A stretch of DNA of 18,798 bases, from the NCBI GenBank assembly GCA_030615425.1, contig JAUWZG010000013.1, forward strand, positions 1 to 18,798, written 5' to 3'. The notes beneath the pieces were generated by a model. The model saw only the letters and a program-made list of their open reading frames with translations. It had not been told where the DNA came from and made no database searches. Shown here one piece after another: positions 1-7,274 of this stretch (the first letter of the stretch is position 1; each line of letters begins with the position of its first letter). The position numbers and the translations under genes were made by a program. Source of the DNA: Dehalococcoidia bacterium (GTDB lineage: Bacteria > Chloroflexota > Dehalococcoidia > Dehalococcoidales > BS750m-G39).

Positions 1-1055
1 CCGGCAGAGATGGTATCAATTCCGTAGCGATTACAAATATCGTTTGCCTTAATTATTGATTCAATATTGTTATTGAGACAATCGGTGCCAAACATAGCGG
101 TTGTCTCATATTCAGGTCTATGGCAGCCTGCCTGATATTTATATTCTCCGGTTCCTTCTTTCATAATCGCTTCACACCCAATAGGACATAGATAACAGGT
201 AGCCCTCTTCAATTTGTAGGCTTTCACGGAGTCAGCTCCAATGGGTTTAGCATCGGGGAAATCAATCGCCGCTACCCCCGCCCAGTTTTTTACTGGCGAA
301 TCCCCGATCTCAGCTAAAAAGACGGTTACGAATGTTGTGCCGAACTTCCTTATCGAATCAAGGTGTCTCCCCAGTTCACCCAGGTACTTTTTTCTTAATT
401 CCTTGGTTCTTTCTTCATCGGCAACAGGCACTTTCATTTTGCCTTTCACCGCCACTGCCTTAAGCCTCTTCGCACCCATAACGGCGCCTAAACCCGAGCG
501 AGCCGCGGCATGACCGTGGTCATGTATAATACCGGCGATGCGGGATAGTTTTTCTCCTGACTCGCCGATGCAAGCCACGGCCACATCCCTGCCCAATTCA
601 GATTTTAATGTGTCTTCAGTTTGGTAAGTATCCTTACCCCATAGATGCGTGGCATCTCTCAGCTCTGCTTTGCCATTATCAATAAAGAGGTAAACTGGCT
701 TTTCTGATATGCCAGTGAAGAACACCGCATCGTAGCCGGCGAATTTCAGGTAAGCACCGAAATAACCACCCGAATTGGCATCACCCCAACCCCCGGTCAA
801 TGGCGATTTTCCGACCACGGTGAATCTTGTACCCGAAATGGCCCGGGTGCCGCTAAACGGGCCGGTCAGAATCCCCAGAATATTATCCGGCCCCAGGGGT
901 TCGACGCCAGCCTTTTGCTCACTGAAGATAATCCTGGCGCCAATGCCATAACCGCCGATGAACTGACGCCCAAGTTTTTCATCGAGCGGCTCATCCTTAA
1001 GCTCATTCCTGGATAAGTCTACCCTCAGCATCTTGCCCATATAACCGCGAGCCAT
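1..1055 (-). CDS. Aldehyde:ferredoxin oxidoreductase (tungsten type), N-terminal part, cut by the window edge
   Basis: Enzymes of this family oxidise aldehydes to carboxylic acids with ferredoxin as acceptor, in the cytoplasm, using a tungstopterin and a 4Fe-4S cluster. Reading minus from ATG at 1053-1055 gives 351 uninterrupted codons that run off at base 1; full members have about 600-650 residues. The start MARGYMGKML, a GGYGIGAR stretch near residue 35, the TGPFSGTRA and GKSPLTGGWGDANSGG stretches and a later PEYET are family hallmarks. Cys287, Cys290 and Cys294 (CYLCPIGC) match three of the four cluster ligands; the fourth would lie outside the window. A Shine-Dalgarno AGGAGGG (1063-1069) sits 7 nt upstream. 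It diverges from the SDR gene. The family is certain; the substrate (simple aldehydes, aromatic acids or other) cannot be told from this half. Confidence 0.93.
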   Translation of the reverse strand, partial: MARGYMGKMLRVDLSRNELKDEPLDEKLGRQFIGGYGIGARIIFSEQKAGVEPLGPDNILGILTGPFSGTRAISGTRFTVVGKSPLTGGWGDANSGGYFGAYLKFAGYDAVFFTGISEKPVYLFIDNGKAELRDATHLWGKDTYQTEDTLKSELGRDVAVACIGESGEKLSRIAGIIHDHGHAAARSGLGAVMGAKRLKAVAVKGKMKVPVADEERTKELRKKYLGELGRHLDSIRKFGTTFVTVFLAEIGDSPVKNWAGVAAIDFPDAKPIGADSVKAYKLKRATCYLCPIGCEAIMKEGTGEYKYQAGCHRPEYETTAMFGTDCLNNNIESIIKANDICNRYGIDTISA

Positions 1056-1126
1056 AGCTTTTCCCTCCTGTACTTTTTTCTGTGATGTACCCCCGCAAAA
1101 TAATCTTCTATTTGCTTACCCATACT

Positions 1127-1155
1127 AAAATATCAAGGTTTGTTGTCAGTTGCAA
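1127..1155 (-). promoter_or_regulatory. Candidate promoter of the aldehyde oxidoreductase gene
   Basis: On the minus strand TTGCAA (1150-1155) and TATTTT (1127-1132) are separated by exactly 17 nt, each matching four of six consensus positions. The spacing and the position about 70 nt before the ATG are right, but the match is weak and the region is AT-rich, so this is only a candidate. Confidence 0.2.
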
Positions 1156-1212
1156 GTAGGATTAAATAGAATGGCTATTGGGTAATTATATAATATTGCG
1201 CTTTTAAGACAC

Positions 1213-1241
1213 TTGGCTATTGAAGTGATATAGTATAACAT
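1213..1241 (+). promoter_or_regulatory. Candidate promoter of the SDR gene
   Basis: TTGGCT (1213-1218) is followed after 17 nt by TAACAT (1236-1241), or after 15 nt by TATAAC (1234-1239). Neither pair is close to consensus. The site lies about 50 nt before the chosen GTG start at 1289. It is a candidate only. Confidence 0.2.
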
Positions 1242-1275
1242 ATAAATTGACCAAATCGATAGATAGAAAATACTC

Positions 1276-1282
1276 AAGGAGG
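1276..1282 (+). promoter_or_regulatory. Shine-Dalgarno site that fixes the SDR start at GTG 1289
   Basis: AAGGAGG lies 6 nt before GTG 1289. An in-frame TTG at 1247 would place this site inside the gene and add 14 residues (basic, not SDR-like) before the Rossmann motif, so 1289 is preferred. Confidence 0.85.
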
Positions 1283-1288
1283 CAGAAG

Positions 1289-2083
1289 GTGTTACTTGCC
1301 AGTAGAGTTGCCATTATTACCGGCGGTGCTATAGGAATCGGCAGAGGTATAGCCCTTAAATTCGCCGAAGAAGGTTGCTCGGTCGTTGTCGCCGATATTG
1401 ACGCGATAGAAGGGAAGAAAACAGCGGAGGAGGTCTCGAAAAAAGGCGGGGAGGGGATTTTTGCATCATGTGATGTCACCATTAACCGTCAGGTACAGGA
1501 TATGGTGGGCAAGGCTATCAGCAAATTCGGGAAAATTGATATTCTGGTCAATAACGCGGGAGGAGTATCTGGACCTAAAGGGTCTATTGATGATGTGAGT
1601 GAAGAGCAGTGGGATAAGTCTTTAAACCTGAACCTAAAGAGTGCGTTTTTATGTTGCAAGGCAGTTGTGCCCCACATGAAAAAGAACAAATACGGCAAGA
1701 TTATAAATATCTCTTCTTTAGGAGCGATCCACCCAGCCGTTTCCGTTGTTCATTATCATTCGGCTAAGGCCGGGGTTCTGGGGTTAACATATAACCTGGC
1801 ATTTGAATTGGCTCCTTTCAATATCTCGGTGAACGCTATTCTCCCGGGACCCATCCGCACACCATTCTGGGAGCCCGTAACCAGAGATATCCCGGATAAA
1901 GATGCCTTTTTTGCCGAGATAGCCAAAAAAGAGGTACCCATGCAGAGAATAGGTACACCGGAGGATATCGCCGGAGCTGCCTTATTCTTGGCATCAGAGC
2001 TTTCAGCATTTGTTACCGGTGAAACCATAAATGTTGCTGGCGGACTACCCCAGTTGCCACACGGTGCTACCATTAGTGGTTAG
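1289..2083 (+). CDS. Short-chain dehydrogenase/reductase (SDR), classical type
   Basis: This is a complete 264-residue NAD(P)-dependent oxidoreductase of the classical SDR family, a cytoplasmic enzyme acting on an alcohol/ketone pair. The cofactor motif TGGAIGIG is at residues 11-18 and NNAG at 88-91. The catalytic Ser is about residue 143, with Tyr156 and Lys160 in YHSAK. An acidic residue (VVADID) after the second beta strand suggests NAD rather than NADP. The C-terminal part ends in TGETINVAGG, usual for the FabG-like group. It is divergent from the aldehyde oxidoreductase, which suggests but does not prove a shared pathway (alcohol to aldehyde or ketone to acid). The substrate is unknown, and FabG itself is unlikely because no fatty-acid genes are adjacent. 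The start is GTG, with an ideal Shine-Dalgarno site 6 nt away. Confidence 0.92.
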   Translation: MLLASRVAIITGGAIGIGRGIALKFAEEGCSVVVADIDAIEGKKTAEEVSKKGGEGIFASCDVTINRQVQDMVGKAISKFGKIDILVNNAGGVSGPKGSIDDVSEEQWDKSLNLNLKSAFLCCKAVVPHMKKNKYGKIINISSLGAIHPAVSVVHYHSAKAGVLGLTYNLAFELAPFNISVNAILPGPIRTPFWEPVTRDIPDKDAFFAEIAKKEVPMQRIGTPEDIAGAALFLASELSAFVTGETINVAGGLPQLPHGATISG

Positions 2084-2173
2084 GGATGCCGAGGCAGCAA
2101 ATTTGGTGGAGCTTGTATCCTCTGCCCTTTTTCAGACTGGTGGCAGGGTCAGCGGTTAAAATTGAGGCTAAAG

Positions 2174-2247
2174 TGGGCGGTAGAGGACTCGAACCTCTGA
2201 CCCCCTGCGTGTAAAGCAGATGCTCTAACCAACTGAGCTAACCGCCC
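2174..2247 (-). tRNA. tRNA-Val (anticodon UAC)
   Basis: A full 74-nt cloverleaf reads on the minus strand. The acceptor GGGCGGT pairs with ACCGCCC with discriminator A. The D arm is GCTC/GAGC, the anticodon stem TCTGC/GCAGG with loop TTTACAC (anticodon TAC), and the T arm AGAGG/CCTCT around TTCGAGT. The CCA end is not encoded, unlike in its two neighbours. It is the last gene of the Leu-Arg-Val transcript. Confidence 0.96.
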
Positions 2248-2252
2248 CCAAG

Positions 2253-2329
2253 TGGTGCGCTTGGCGGGTCTCGAACCCACGACCTCTGCCTCCGCAGGGC
2301 AGCGCTCTATCCTACTGAGCTACAAGCGC
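2253..2329 (-). tRNA. tRNA-Arg (anticodon GCG), with encoded CCA
   Basis: The minus strand folds as a tRNA with acceptor GCGCTTG/CAAGCGC, discriminator A and an encoded CCA at 2253-2255. The D arm holds GGATAGAGC, with the A20 typical of arginine tRNAs. The anticodon stem CTGCC/GGCAG frames loop CTGCGGA, so the anticodon is GCG, reading CGC and CGU. Most bacteria instead read these codons with an ACG (inosine) tRNA. The T arm is GTGGG/CCCGC with one T-G pair. It sits 5 nt after-in-space from tRNA-Val and 11 nt from tRNA-Leu. Confidence 0.95.
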
Positions 2330-2340
2330 CGAAGTAAAAA

Positions 2341-2426
2341 TGGTGCCGAAGGGGAGATTTGAACTCCCACGCCCTTACGGACACTACGCCCTGAACGTAG
2401 CGCGTCTGCCATTCCGCCACTTCGGC
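2341..2426 (-). tRNA. tRNA-Leu (anticodon CAG), with encoded CCA
   Basis: This is a class II tRNA on the minus strand. The acceptor GCCGAAG/CTTCGGC has discriminator A and an encoded CCA at 2341-2343. The anticodon stem CTACG/CGTAG frames loop TTCAGGG, giving anticodon CAG for CUG codons. A long variable arm of about 15 nt (TGTCCGTAAGGGCGT) and T arm GGGAG/CTCCC follow. It is the first gene after the promoter at 2444-2472. Confidence 0.96.
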
Positions 2427-2443
2427 ATCACAGCCGCAAAGGA

Positions 2444-2472
2444 ATTATACCTACCTCACCCTTAAGCGTCAA
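2444..2472 (-). promoter_or_regulatory. Sigma-70-type promoter of the tRNA cluster
   Basis: On the minus strand a -35 box TTGACG (2467-2472, five of six) and a perfect -10 box TATAAT (2444-2449) are separated by exactly 17 nt. Transcription would start near 2437, about 10 nt before the mature 5' end of tRNA-Leu. This is the clearest promoter in the window. It shows that the tRNAs are transcribed independently of the ribosomal operon, though read-through may add to it. Confidence 0.87.
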
Positions 2473-2492
2473 GAGAGTTAAAGAGAGGCGAA

Positions 2493-2653
2493 ACCCCACT
2501 CCCCCCTACCCCTTTTATATCTTTTCCCACCCTCCCACACTATAGGGGCTGATGCCCCTCTCAGACTCCCCTTAAAGCAGGGGTTAATGGCAGAGCCTTT
2601 GAGGGCGGGTGGGTGGGGAGAAAAAGACAATTTAAAAGCAGGGGGGTGGGGTC
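2493..2653. repeat. Imperfect inverted repeat (about 160 bp) with inner hairpins, between rpsI and the tRNA promoter
   Basis: The left arm (about 2493-2537) is C-rich and contains CCCCACTCCCCCCTACC, a TTTTATAT block, CTTTT, then CCCACCCTCCC. The reverse complement of the right arm (about 2603-2653) gives CCCCACCCCCCTGC, TTTTAAATT, CTTTTT and CCCCACCCACCC in the same order, with a few short indels. Between the arms lie a perfect 6-bp hairpin (AGGGGC/GCCCCT, loop TGAT, 2544-2559) and a 5-bp one (CCCCT/AGGGG, 2568-2583). This looks like a non-coding palindromic repeat element. It may also end rpsI transcripts, but no U-tract follows a strong stem, so that is uncertain. The repeat's family is not recognised. 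Confidence 0.6.
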
Positions 2654-2709
2654 AATGCCATAGAGAGACGCAACAAGATAACCTGGCTTGCCAGAATTAA
2701 GCTTGTGTG

Positions 2710-3114
2710 TTACCTCTTGGTATATTGAGGTGCCTTGCGCGCCCGCTTAAGCCCCGGCTTCTGCCTCTCTTTGACCCGGGAGTCCCTGGTCAGCAGCCCG
2801 TTCTGGCGCAGTATTGGCTTAAGGCTCTCATCAGCCTTTACCAGGGCTCGAGCAATACCATGGGAGATGGCACCACTCTGCCCTGATATGCCACCGCCCT
2901 CCACCTTGACCACGGTATTATACTTGCCCAGGCTCTCAGTAACCAAAAGTGACTGCACTATTAACCGGCGGTGCTCAGGGCGGGGGAATAGCTGCTCATA
3001 GGGAATACCATTGATGATAATCTCACCCGTGCCCGGCACCAACCTTACCCGAGCTATAGCCGCCTTGCGCCTGCCAGTCCCGTAAAAATAGGTTTGCTTC
3101 TCCGTTTGAACCAC
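2710..3114 (-). CDS. rpsI: 30S ribosomal protein S9
   Basis: S9 is a 134-residue small-subunit protein whose basic C-terminal tail reaches the P-site tRNA. GTGRRKAAIARVRL near the N-terminus, GGGISGQSGAISHGIARAL in the middle and the end RKAPQYTKR are diagnostic. The start is GTG at 3112-3114, one base after the rplM stop. An in-frame reading extends upstream to 3180 but only into rplM, and has no family similarity. It is the last gene of the super-operon, paired with rplM as in most bacteria. Confidence 0.96.
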   Translation of the reverse strand: MVQTEKQTYFYGTGRRKAAIARVRLVPGTGEIIINGIPYEQLFPRPEHRRLIVQSLLVTESLGKYNTVVKVEGGGISGQSGAISHGIARALVKADESLKPILRQNGLLTRDSRVKERQKPGLKRARKAPQYTKR

Positions 3115-3115
3115 C

Positions 3116-3553
3116 TTAACTACCAGCCTTCTTTGAGCTAGCCCCGGTCTGAGCCAAGTGAGGATGATTCTCACCAGCATAGACCTTGAGCTTTTTCATC
3201 ATTTGAGCCCCAAGACGATTGTGGGGCAACATGCCCTTGACCGCATACTCAATCACCCGGGTAGGATGGGTCTGCATCATTCTCTCCAGACTGATACTTT
3301 TAAGCCCCCCGGGGTATCCTGAATGTCTATAATAAAGCTTCTGCTCAGCCTTATTACCAGTAACCCGAACCTTATCGGCATTGATAATGACAACAAAATC
3401 GCCGGTATCCAGGTGACGGCTGAATATTGGCTTATGCTTGCCCATAAGTAAGCTAGCCACCTCGGTAGCCAGCCTGCCCAGAATCTTGCCCGAAGCATCA
3501 ATCACGTGCCACTGACGCTCAATATCAGAGGCTTTGGTGCTATAGGTTTTCAT
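3116..3553 (-). CDS. rplM: 50S ribosomal protein L13
   Basis: L13 is an early-assembly 50S protein of 145 residues. [19 protein letters not shown], the GRLAT segment, [17 protein letters not shown] and the [11 protein letters not shown] motif are typical. The chosen ATG (3551-3553) overlaps the end of truA by 14 nt and follows a G-rich GGGGGGGTGTG ribosome-binding stretch. A GTG one codon earlier (3556) is possible. The C-terminus ends in a short Ser/Lys-rich tail. Confidence 0.95.
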   Translation of the reverse strand: MKTYSTKASDIERQWHVIDASGKILGRLATEVASLLMGKHKPIFSRHLDTGDFVVIINADKVRVTGNKAEQKLYYRHSGYPGGLKSISLERMMQTHPTRVIEYAVKGMLPHNRLGAQMMKKLKVYAGENHPHLAQTGASSKKAGS

Positions 3554-4319
3554 CACACCCCCCCAAAGGACTGGGGTAATTTATCCGGGTAAGGCATAAC
3601 CCACAAGCCGGGGCAGTTGGTCCTGCCAGCGCCGGCTCTTTGGCCTCAACTATACTATGAAATTCATCAACGCCCATCTTACCCAAGCCAACCCTGATTA
3701 GAGCACCCACCGTATTGCGCACCTGATGAGGCAGGAAGGAGCTAGCCACCATATTGAAAATGACCAATTCCCCGTCTCTTTCTATTTCGGCTCTGAACAC
3801 GCGCCTTACTGTGCTCTTAATTCTAGCCCCATTACGACTGACAAATGAGGCAAAGTCATGCTCGCCAATAAGAGCCTGAGAAGCCCGGTTCATGGCTTCA
3901 ATATCCAGAGGGCTACCAACCAGGTGAGAAAAGCCTTCTCTCATGGGAGAGCGGGTGGGGCTATTTAATATATAGTAGCTATATTCCCGGCTAAGGGCAT
4001 CATGCCTGACATTGAAAGAATCGTCTACTCTATACGCTGTCTTGACCGCAATATCAGCGGGCAAATAGTGGTTTAGCCCATTAATAAAGTTATGGATGGG
4101 AAGCGCCGACCCGGTCCTGAAGCTGGCCACCTGCCCCTTAGCATGAACGCCGGCATCGGTTCGGCTGGCTGCCATCACCCGCCGCCTCTCCCCGGTAAGC
4201 TTCCCCAGGGCTTTCTCCACCTCCCCCTGAATGGAGGGCAGGCCGTTTTGCCACTGGAAGCCGTGGTAGCGAGTGCCATCATATTCCATAATCAATAAAA
4301 TCTTGGTGGTCTCTGCCAA
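3540..4319 (-). CDS. truA: tRNA pseudouridine(38-40) synthase
   Basis: TruA converts uridines 38-40 of the tRNA anticodon arm to pseudouridine. The 259-residue product has the N-terminal [12 protein letters not shown] motif, the catalytic RTDAGVHA with Asp55, the HDFASF segment and the C-terminal [11 protein letters not shown] motif. All are TruA hallmarks, and the length is normal. The start is TTG at 4317-4319, supported by AAGGAGG (4328-4334) 8 nt away. The next in-frame ATG would drop ten residues, though it still precedes YDGTRY. It lies between rplQ and rplM and overlaps rplM by 14 nt, a common arrangement in Gram-positive and Chloroflexota genomes. Confidence 0.95.
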   Translation of the reverse strand: MAETTKILLIMEYDGTRYHGFQWQNGLPSIQGEVEKALGKLTGERRRVMAASRTDAGVHAKGQVASFRTGSALPIHNFINGLNHYLPADIAVKTAYRVDDSFNVRHDALSREYSYYILNSPTRSPMREGFSHLVGSPLDIEAMNRASQALIGEHDFASFVSRNGARIKSTVRRVFRAEIERDGELVIFNMVASSFLPHQVRNTVGALIRVGLGKMGVDEFHSIVEAKEPALAGPTAPACGLCLTRINYPSPLGGCDENL

Positions 4320-4327
4320 GCTTAAAA

Positions 4328-4334
4328 CCTCCTT
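4328..4334 (-). promoter_or_regulatory. Shine-Dalgarno site supporting the TTG start of truA
   Basis: AAGGAGG on the minus strand overlaps the rplQ stop codon by two bases and lies 8 nt before TTG 4319. No ATG or GTG is near the right distance. Confidence 0.75.
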
Positions 4335-4686
4335 ACTCTACCAGTTCAAGTTGCACCATAGGCGCTCCATCGCCCAATCTAGGACCTATCTTGATGATGC
4401 GAGTATATCCGCCAGGGCGCTCAGCATACCTTGGGGCAAGCTCAGTAAATACCTTCCCCGCTATCCTCTTATCCAAAATAAAGGAAAGTGCCTGGCGACG
4501 GGAGTGGAGTCCTCCTTCCTTACCCAGGGTAATCATCCGCTCCGCCAAGCCCCGTACTTCCTTAGCCTTAGCCTCGGTAGTAGTAATCTTCTCATAGTTT
4601 AGCAGGTCGGTTACCAGGTTACGATACAGCGCCTTGCGGTGAGCTGAAGACCGACCCAGTTTTCTACCAGCTACCTTGTGCCTCAT
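4333..4686 (-). CDS. rplQ: 50S ribosomal protein L17
   Basis: L17 is a 117-residue 50S protein near the exit tunnel. [28 protein letters not shown] and the [18 protein letters not shown] segment are diagnostic. The C-terminal half carries the usual [20 protein letters not shown] motif. Its ATG overlaps the rpoA stop in an ATGA arrangement (4 nt), the usual rpoA-rplQ coupling. Confidence 0.97.
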   Translation of the reverse strand: MRHKVAGRKLGRSSAHRKALYRNLVTDLLNYEKITTTEAKAKEVRGLAERMITLGKEGGLHSRRQALSFILDKRIAGKVFTELAPRYAERPGGYTRIIKIGPRLGDGAPMVQLELVE

Positions 4687-5660
4687 GCCGCCTCCTCCTC
4701 TTCCTCGCTCTCGCTCGCTTCCTTCTCAACGGGGGGAGTGAAAGACAACCCCAATGACGCCAGCCGCTCATCTACCTCCTGCTTGGACTTCTGCCCAAAA
4801 TTGTGCAACGAGAGCAATCCCCTCTCGCCTCTGCTTATGAGTTCTCCCACGGTGGCGATGCCACCGCGCCTCAGACAATTCATGGTACGCACTGAAAGGT
4901 CAAGCTGCTCCACAGGCATATTATATTTTTCATCAGTGATAGAGGCGCGAATGAGCTGCTTCTCCACCTCCAGTTGAGAAATCTTGGCGTAATCGATAAA
5001 CGGAGATAGCTGCTCCACCAGAATTTCGGCACTCTGACTGATGGCATCCACCGGTGATATAGTGCCATCGGTCCACACCTCCAGCTCCAACCGCTCTCGG
5101 CTCATCTCCCGACTAATATGGCTTGGCTCAACGTCAAAATTAACCTTGCGTATTGGAGTGAAGATGGCGTCCACTGGAATCACTCCTACCGGCAGGTTGT
5201 CACTGGACTCAGCCTCCCGATAGCCCTCACCCAATTCGACGTCAAACTCGGCATAAAGCTTGGCTTCAGGCGAATCTAAGGTAGCCAGATAAAGCTCAGG
5301 GTTGACAACTTCAAAGTCGGTGGAGGGCACAATGTCAGCGGCGGTAACTCGCCCCTCCCCCTCCACTTCCAGTATTAACTTACCTGGCTCACCGGAAAGG
5401 GATTTTAACTGCAACGCCCTAACATTGAGTAGAAACTCGGTGACATCTTCCTTGACCAAGGGGATGGTAGAAAATTCATGTTGAATTCCCTCTAGTCTAA
5501 CCCGAGTCACGGCTGCCCCTGGAAGGTAGCCAAGGAGCACTCGGCGCAGAGCATTGCCCAGAGTAACACCAAAGCCTTTTTCCAGAGGCTCAGCTCGGAA
5601 GCGTCCAAAGTTATCCCCACTTTCTACACACTCAATCATAGCTATAGCCAGATGAGACAA
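4683..5660 (-). CDS. rpoA: DNA-directed RNA polymerase alpha subunit
   Basis: The alpha subunit dimerises to nucleate RNA polymerase assembly. Residues 1-230 form the assembly domain ([15 protein letters not shown] near residue 29, [13 protein letters not shown] near 187). Residues 250-308 form the C-terminal DNA-binding domain, with VRTMNCLRR holding Arg258, Asn261 and Cys262, which correspond to the UP-element-contacting residues of the E. coli protein, and the HNFGQKS motif following. The protein ends in an acidic tail (ESEEEEEAA). The start is TTG at 5658-5660, backed by AGGAGGT 6 nt upstream. An ATG seven codons in lacks such a site. It follows rpsD by 17 nt. Confidence 0.97.
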   Translation of the reverse strand: MSHLAIAMIECVESGDNFGRFRAEPLEKGFGVTLGNALRRVLLGYLPGAAVTRVRLEGIQHEFSTIPLVKEDVTEFLLNVRALQLKSLSGEPGKLILEVEGEGRVTAADIVPSTDFEVVNPELYLATLDSPEAKLYAEFDVELGEGYREAESSDNLPVGVIPVDAIFTPIRKVNFDVEPSHISREMSRERLELEVWTDGTISPVDAISQSAEILVEQLSPFIDYAKISQLEVEKQLIRASITDEKYNMPVEQLDLSVRTMNCLRRGGIATVGELISRGERGLLSLHNFGQKSKQEVDERLASLGLSFTPPVEKEASESEEEEEAA

Positions 5661-5666
5661 AATGCT

Positions 5667-5673
5667 ACCTCCT
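5667..5673 (-). promoter_or_regulatory. Shine-Dalgarno site supporting the TTG start of rpoA
   Basis: AGGAGGT on the minus strand ends 6 nt before TTG 5660, ideal spacing. The downstream ATG at 5637-5639 is 27 nt from it, too far to use this site. Confidence 0.8.
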
Positions 5674-5677
5674 CAAC

Positions 5678-6304
5678 CTATCGCGAGTAGTACTCAACTA
5701 TACTCTGCCCCTCAAATTTAGCCTCAATGTCATCAGGAGTAGGCAGAGATAAAACCCGACCAATTAGTTTCTCTCCCTCCAAGCTCAACCAGCTTGGAAT
5801 AATCTTACTCTCAATACTTGGAACCATTTGTTGGTAATAGCCAGTTTTGGTGCTACTTTCACGCCAGCTAATGGTATCACCTTCCTTGACCAGACAGGAA
5901 GGTATATCTGTTTTGCGGTCATTGAGCATGATATGCCCATGTTGAACTAGCTGACGAGCCTGCGCGCGAGAGTCAGCGAAGCCCAAGCGATAGACCACAT
6001 TATCCAGTCGCCTTTCCAGCAGCACCAGTAGATTTTCCCCGGTGATGCCTAACTGCCTCCCCGCCTCTCTAAAAAGACGCCGGAACTGTCTTTCCAGAAT
6101 TCCATAGCTATAGCGGGCTTTTTGCTTCTCCCGGAGTTGCACTCCACGGTCAGAAAGCCGCCGCCGCCTCATAGGCTGATGTCCCGGTGGCTTCGCCCGC
6201 CGCTCCAGGGCGCACTTAGGAGTAAAACAGCGGCCACCTTTAAGCATTAATTTCTCGCCGCTACGCCGACATAATCGGCAAACCGCTGATGCATATCTCG
6301 CCAT
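5678..6304 (-). CDS. rpsD: 30S ribosomal protein S4, zinc-binding form
   Basis: S4 is a 208-residue primary 16S rRNA-binding protein and a body-assembly initiator; in some bacteria it represses its own operon. The N-terminal Cys9-x2-Cys12 and Cys26-x4-Cys31 mark the zinc (C+) form. The S4 RNA-binding domain follows ([27 protein letters not shown], split here at residues about 94-120). A reading extended upstream to 6343 overlaps rpsK and has no family match, so ATG 6302-6304, 4 nt after the rpsK stop, is chosen. Confidence 0.96.
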   Translation of the reverse strand: MARYASAVCRLCRRSGEKLMLKGGRCFTPKCALERRAKPPGHQPMRRRRLSDRGVQLREKQKARYSYGILERQFRRLFREAGRQLGITGENLLVLLERRLDNVVYRLGFADSRAQARQLVQHGHIMLNDRKTDIPSCLVKEGDTISWRESSTKTGYYQQMVPSIESKIIPSWLSLEGEKLIGRVLSLPTPDDIEAKFEGQSIVEYYSR

Positions 6305-6308
6305 CTTC

Positions 6309-6701
6309 TTACACTCGCCTCCTCTTACGCGGACGACAACCATTATGCGGGGTAGGAGTCACATCCCTAATGCTGGTAATGGTAAGGCCTGAGCCCTGAA
6401 GGGAACGGATAGCCGCCTCACGCCCGCTACCCGGTCCCCTAACATAAACCTCTACTTGACGTAAGCCGTGCTCCATGCCTTTTCGTGCCGCATCACGAGC
6501 CGCCAATTGAGCAGCATAGGGAGTGCCTTTGCGTGAACCCTTAAACCGGGCGGAGCCGGAGCTTCCCCAGGCAATAACATTCCCCTGGGGGTCAGTGAGG
6601 GTCACTATGGTATTATTGAAGGTGGATTGGATATAGGCTCTCCCTACCGGGACGGACTTGCGTTCCCGCCTTCTTGTCTTAGTTCGCTTCTTCTGTGCCA
6701 T
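6309..6701 (-). CDS. rpsK: 30S ribosomal protein S11
   Basis: S11 is a 130-residue platform protein that helps form the mRNA exit region. The N-terminus is basic ([12 protein letters not shown]). Then come [16 protein letters not shown], the [14 protein letters not shown] segment and the invariant end [13 protein letters not shown]. Asn120-Gly in that end is the site that becomes isoaspartate in E. coli S11. The ATG follows a GGGAGGT ribosome-binding site by 3 nt and lies 27 nt after rpsM. Confidence 0.97.
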   Translation of the reverse strand: MAQKKRTKTRRRERKSVPVGRAYIQSTFNNTIVTLTDPQGNVIAWGSSGSARFKGSRKGTPYAAQLAARDAARKGMEHGLRQVEVYVRGPGSGREAAIRSLQGSGLTITSIRDVTPTPHNGCRPRKRRRV

Positions 6702-6728
6702 TCTACCTCCCGTTCGATTATGACCGAG

Positions 6729-7118
6729 TTACTTCTTGGTCGTGCCACGCCTCTGCCCCCTACCAGCTACCGTCTTACGAGGACCGCGCTTGGCACGAGC
6801 ATTGGTTCTGGTTCGTTGCCCCCTGGCCGGCAAGCCATGCCGATGCCTCAAGCCACGATAGCTACCAATCTCAATAAGGCGCTTGATATTGAGGTCAATC
6901 TCCTTCCTCAGCTCCCCCTCAACATTATGCTCGCGGTCAATAATCTCCCGGAGACGATTGACCTCCTCTTCAGCCAGGTCACTCACCTTAGTATAGGGGT
7001 CGACGCCAGCCTGTGCCAGAATCTTCTGGCTTAAAGACGAACCAATGCCATAAATATACTGTAGTGAAACCAAGACCTGCTTATTTTTAGGTATATCTAC
7101 CCCAGCTATACGTGCCAT
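6729..7118 (-). CDS. rpsM: 30S ribosomal protein S13
   Basis: S13 is a 129-residue head protein contacting the P-site tRNA and bridging to the 50S subunit. [19 protein letters not shown], the [12 protein letters not shown] helix-hairpin-helix segment and [23 protein letters not shown] (quoted here as the [10 protein letters not shown] motif) are diagnostic. The tail is Lys/Arg-rich. GGAGGT lies 6 nt before the ATG. The 26-nt gap to rpmJ is one of the longer ones in this part of the operon but shows no obvious element. Confidence 0.97.
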   Translation of the reverse strand: MARIAGVDIPKNKQVLVSLQYIYGIGSSLSQKILAQAGVDPYTKVSDLAEEEVNRLREIIDREHNVEGELRKEIDLNIKRLIEIGSYRGLRHRHGLPARGQRTRTNARAKRGPRKTVAGRGQRRGTTKK

Positions 7119-7144
7119 CTACATACCTCCTCGCTCATACGCGG

Positions 7145-7258
7145 TTATCCCTGCCTCTGTCTATGCCTCGGGTTGGAACAGATGACCCTGACCACCCCGC
7201 GCCGCTTAACTATCTTGCACTTTTCACATCTAACTTTAACTGAAGCTCTTACTTTCAT
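7145..7258 (-). CDS. rpmJ: 50S ribosomal protein L36, zinc-binding form
   Basis: This 37-codon gene is easily missed by length filters. Read minus from ATG 7256-7258 it gives [17 protein letters not shown], then [19 protein letters not shown] and TAA (7145-7147). Cys11, Cys14, Cys27 and His32 form the L36 zinc site, so this is the C+ form. L36 is the last small protein to stabilise 23S rRNA domains II, V and VI. It lies between infA and rpsM, its classical position. Confidence 0.96.
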   Translation of the reverse strand: MKVRASVKVRCEKCKIVKRRGVVRVICSNPRHRQRQG

Positions 7259-7274
7259 AACTTAAGCCCCCGTG

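Noticed and set aside
241..513. 90-codon plus-strand reading frame in the first kilobase
   Set aside because: It is antisense to the clear aldehyde oxidoreductase, whose minus-strand reading is continuous and full of family motifs.
1185..1194. Perfect palindrome ATTATATAAT giving TATAAT on both strands, as a divergent promoter
   Set aside because: No -35-like hexamer stands 16-18 nt from it in either direction, and the local sequence is AT-rich.
1247..1288. TTG start 14 codons upstream for the SDR
   Set aside because: The added residues are not SDR-like and the AAGGAGG site at 1276-1282 would lie inside the gene; GTG 1289 is 6 nt after that site.
2092..2127. GGCAG/CTGCC pair followed by five Ts after the SDR gene as a terminator
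   Set aside because: The stem is 5 bp across a loop of more than 20 nt and could easily arise by chance.
2683..2694. CTGGC/GCCAG hairpin just after rpsI as an intrinsic terminator
   Set aside because: The stem is only 5 bp with a 2-nt loop and the following transcript is not a U-tract, so it is not supported as a terminator.
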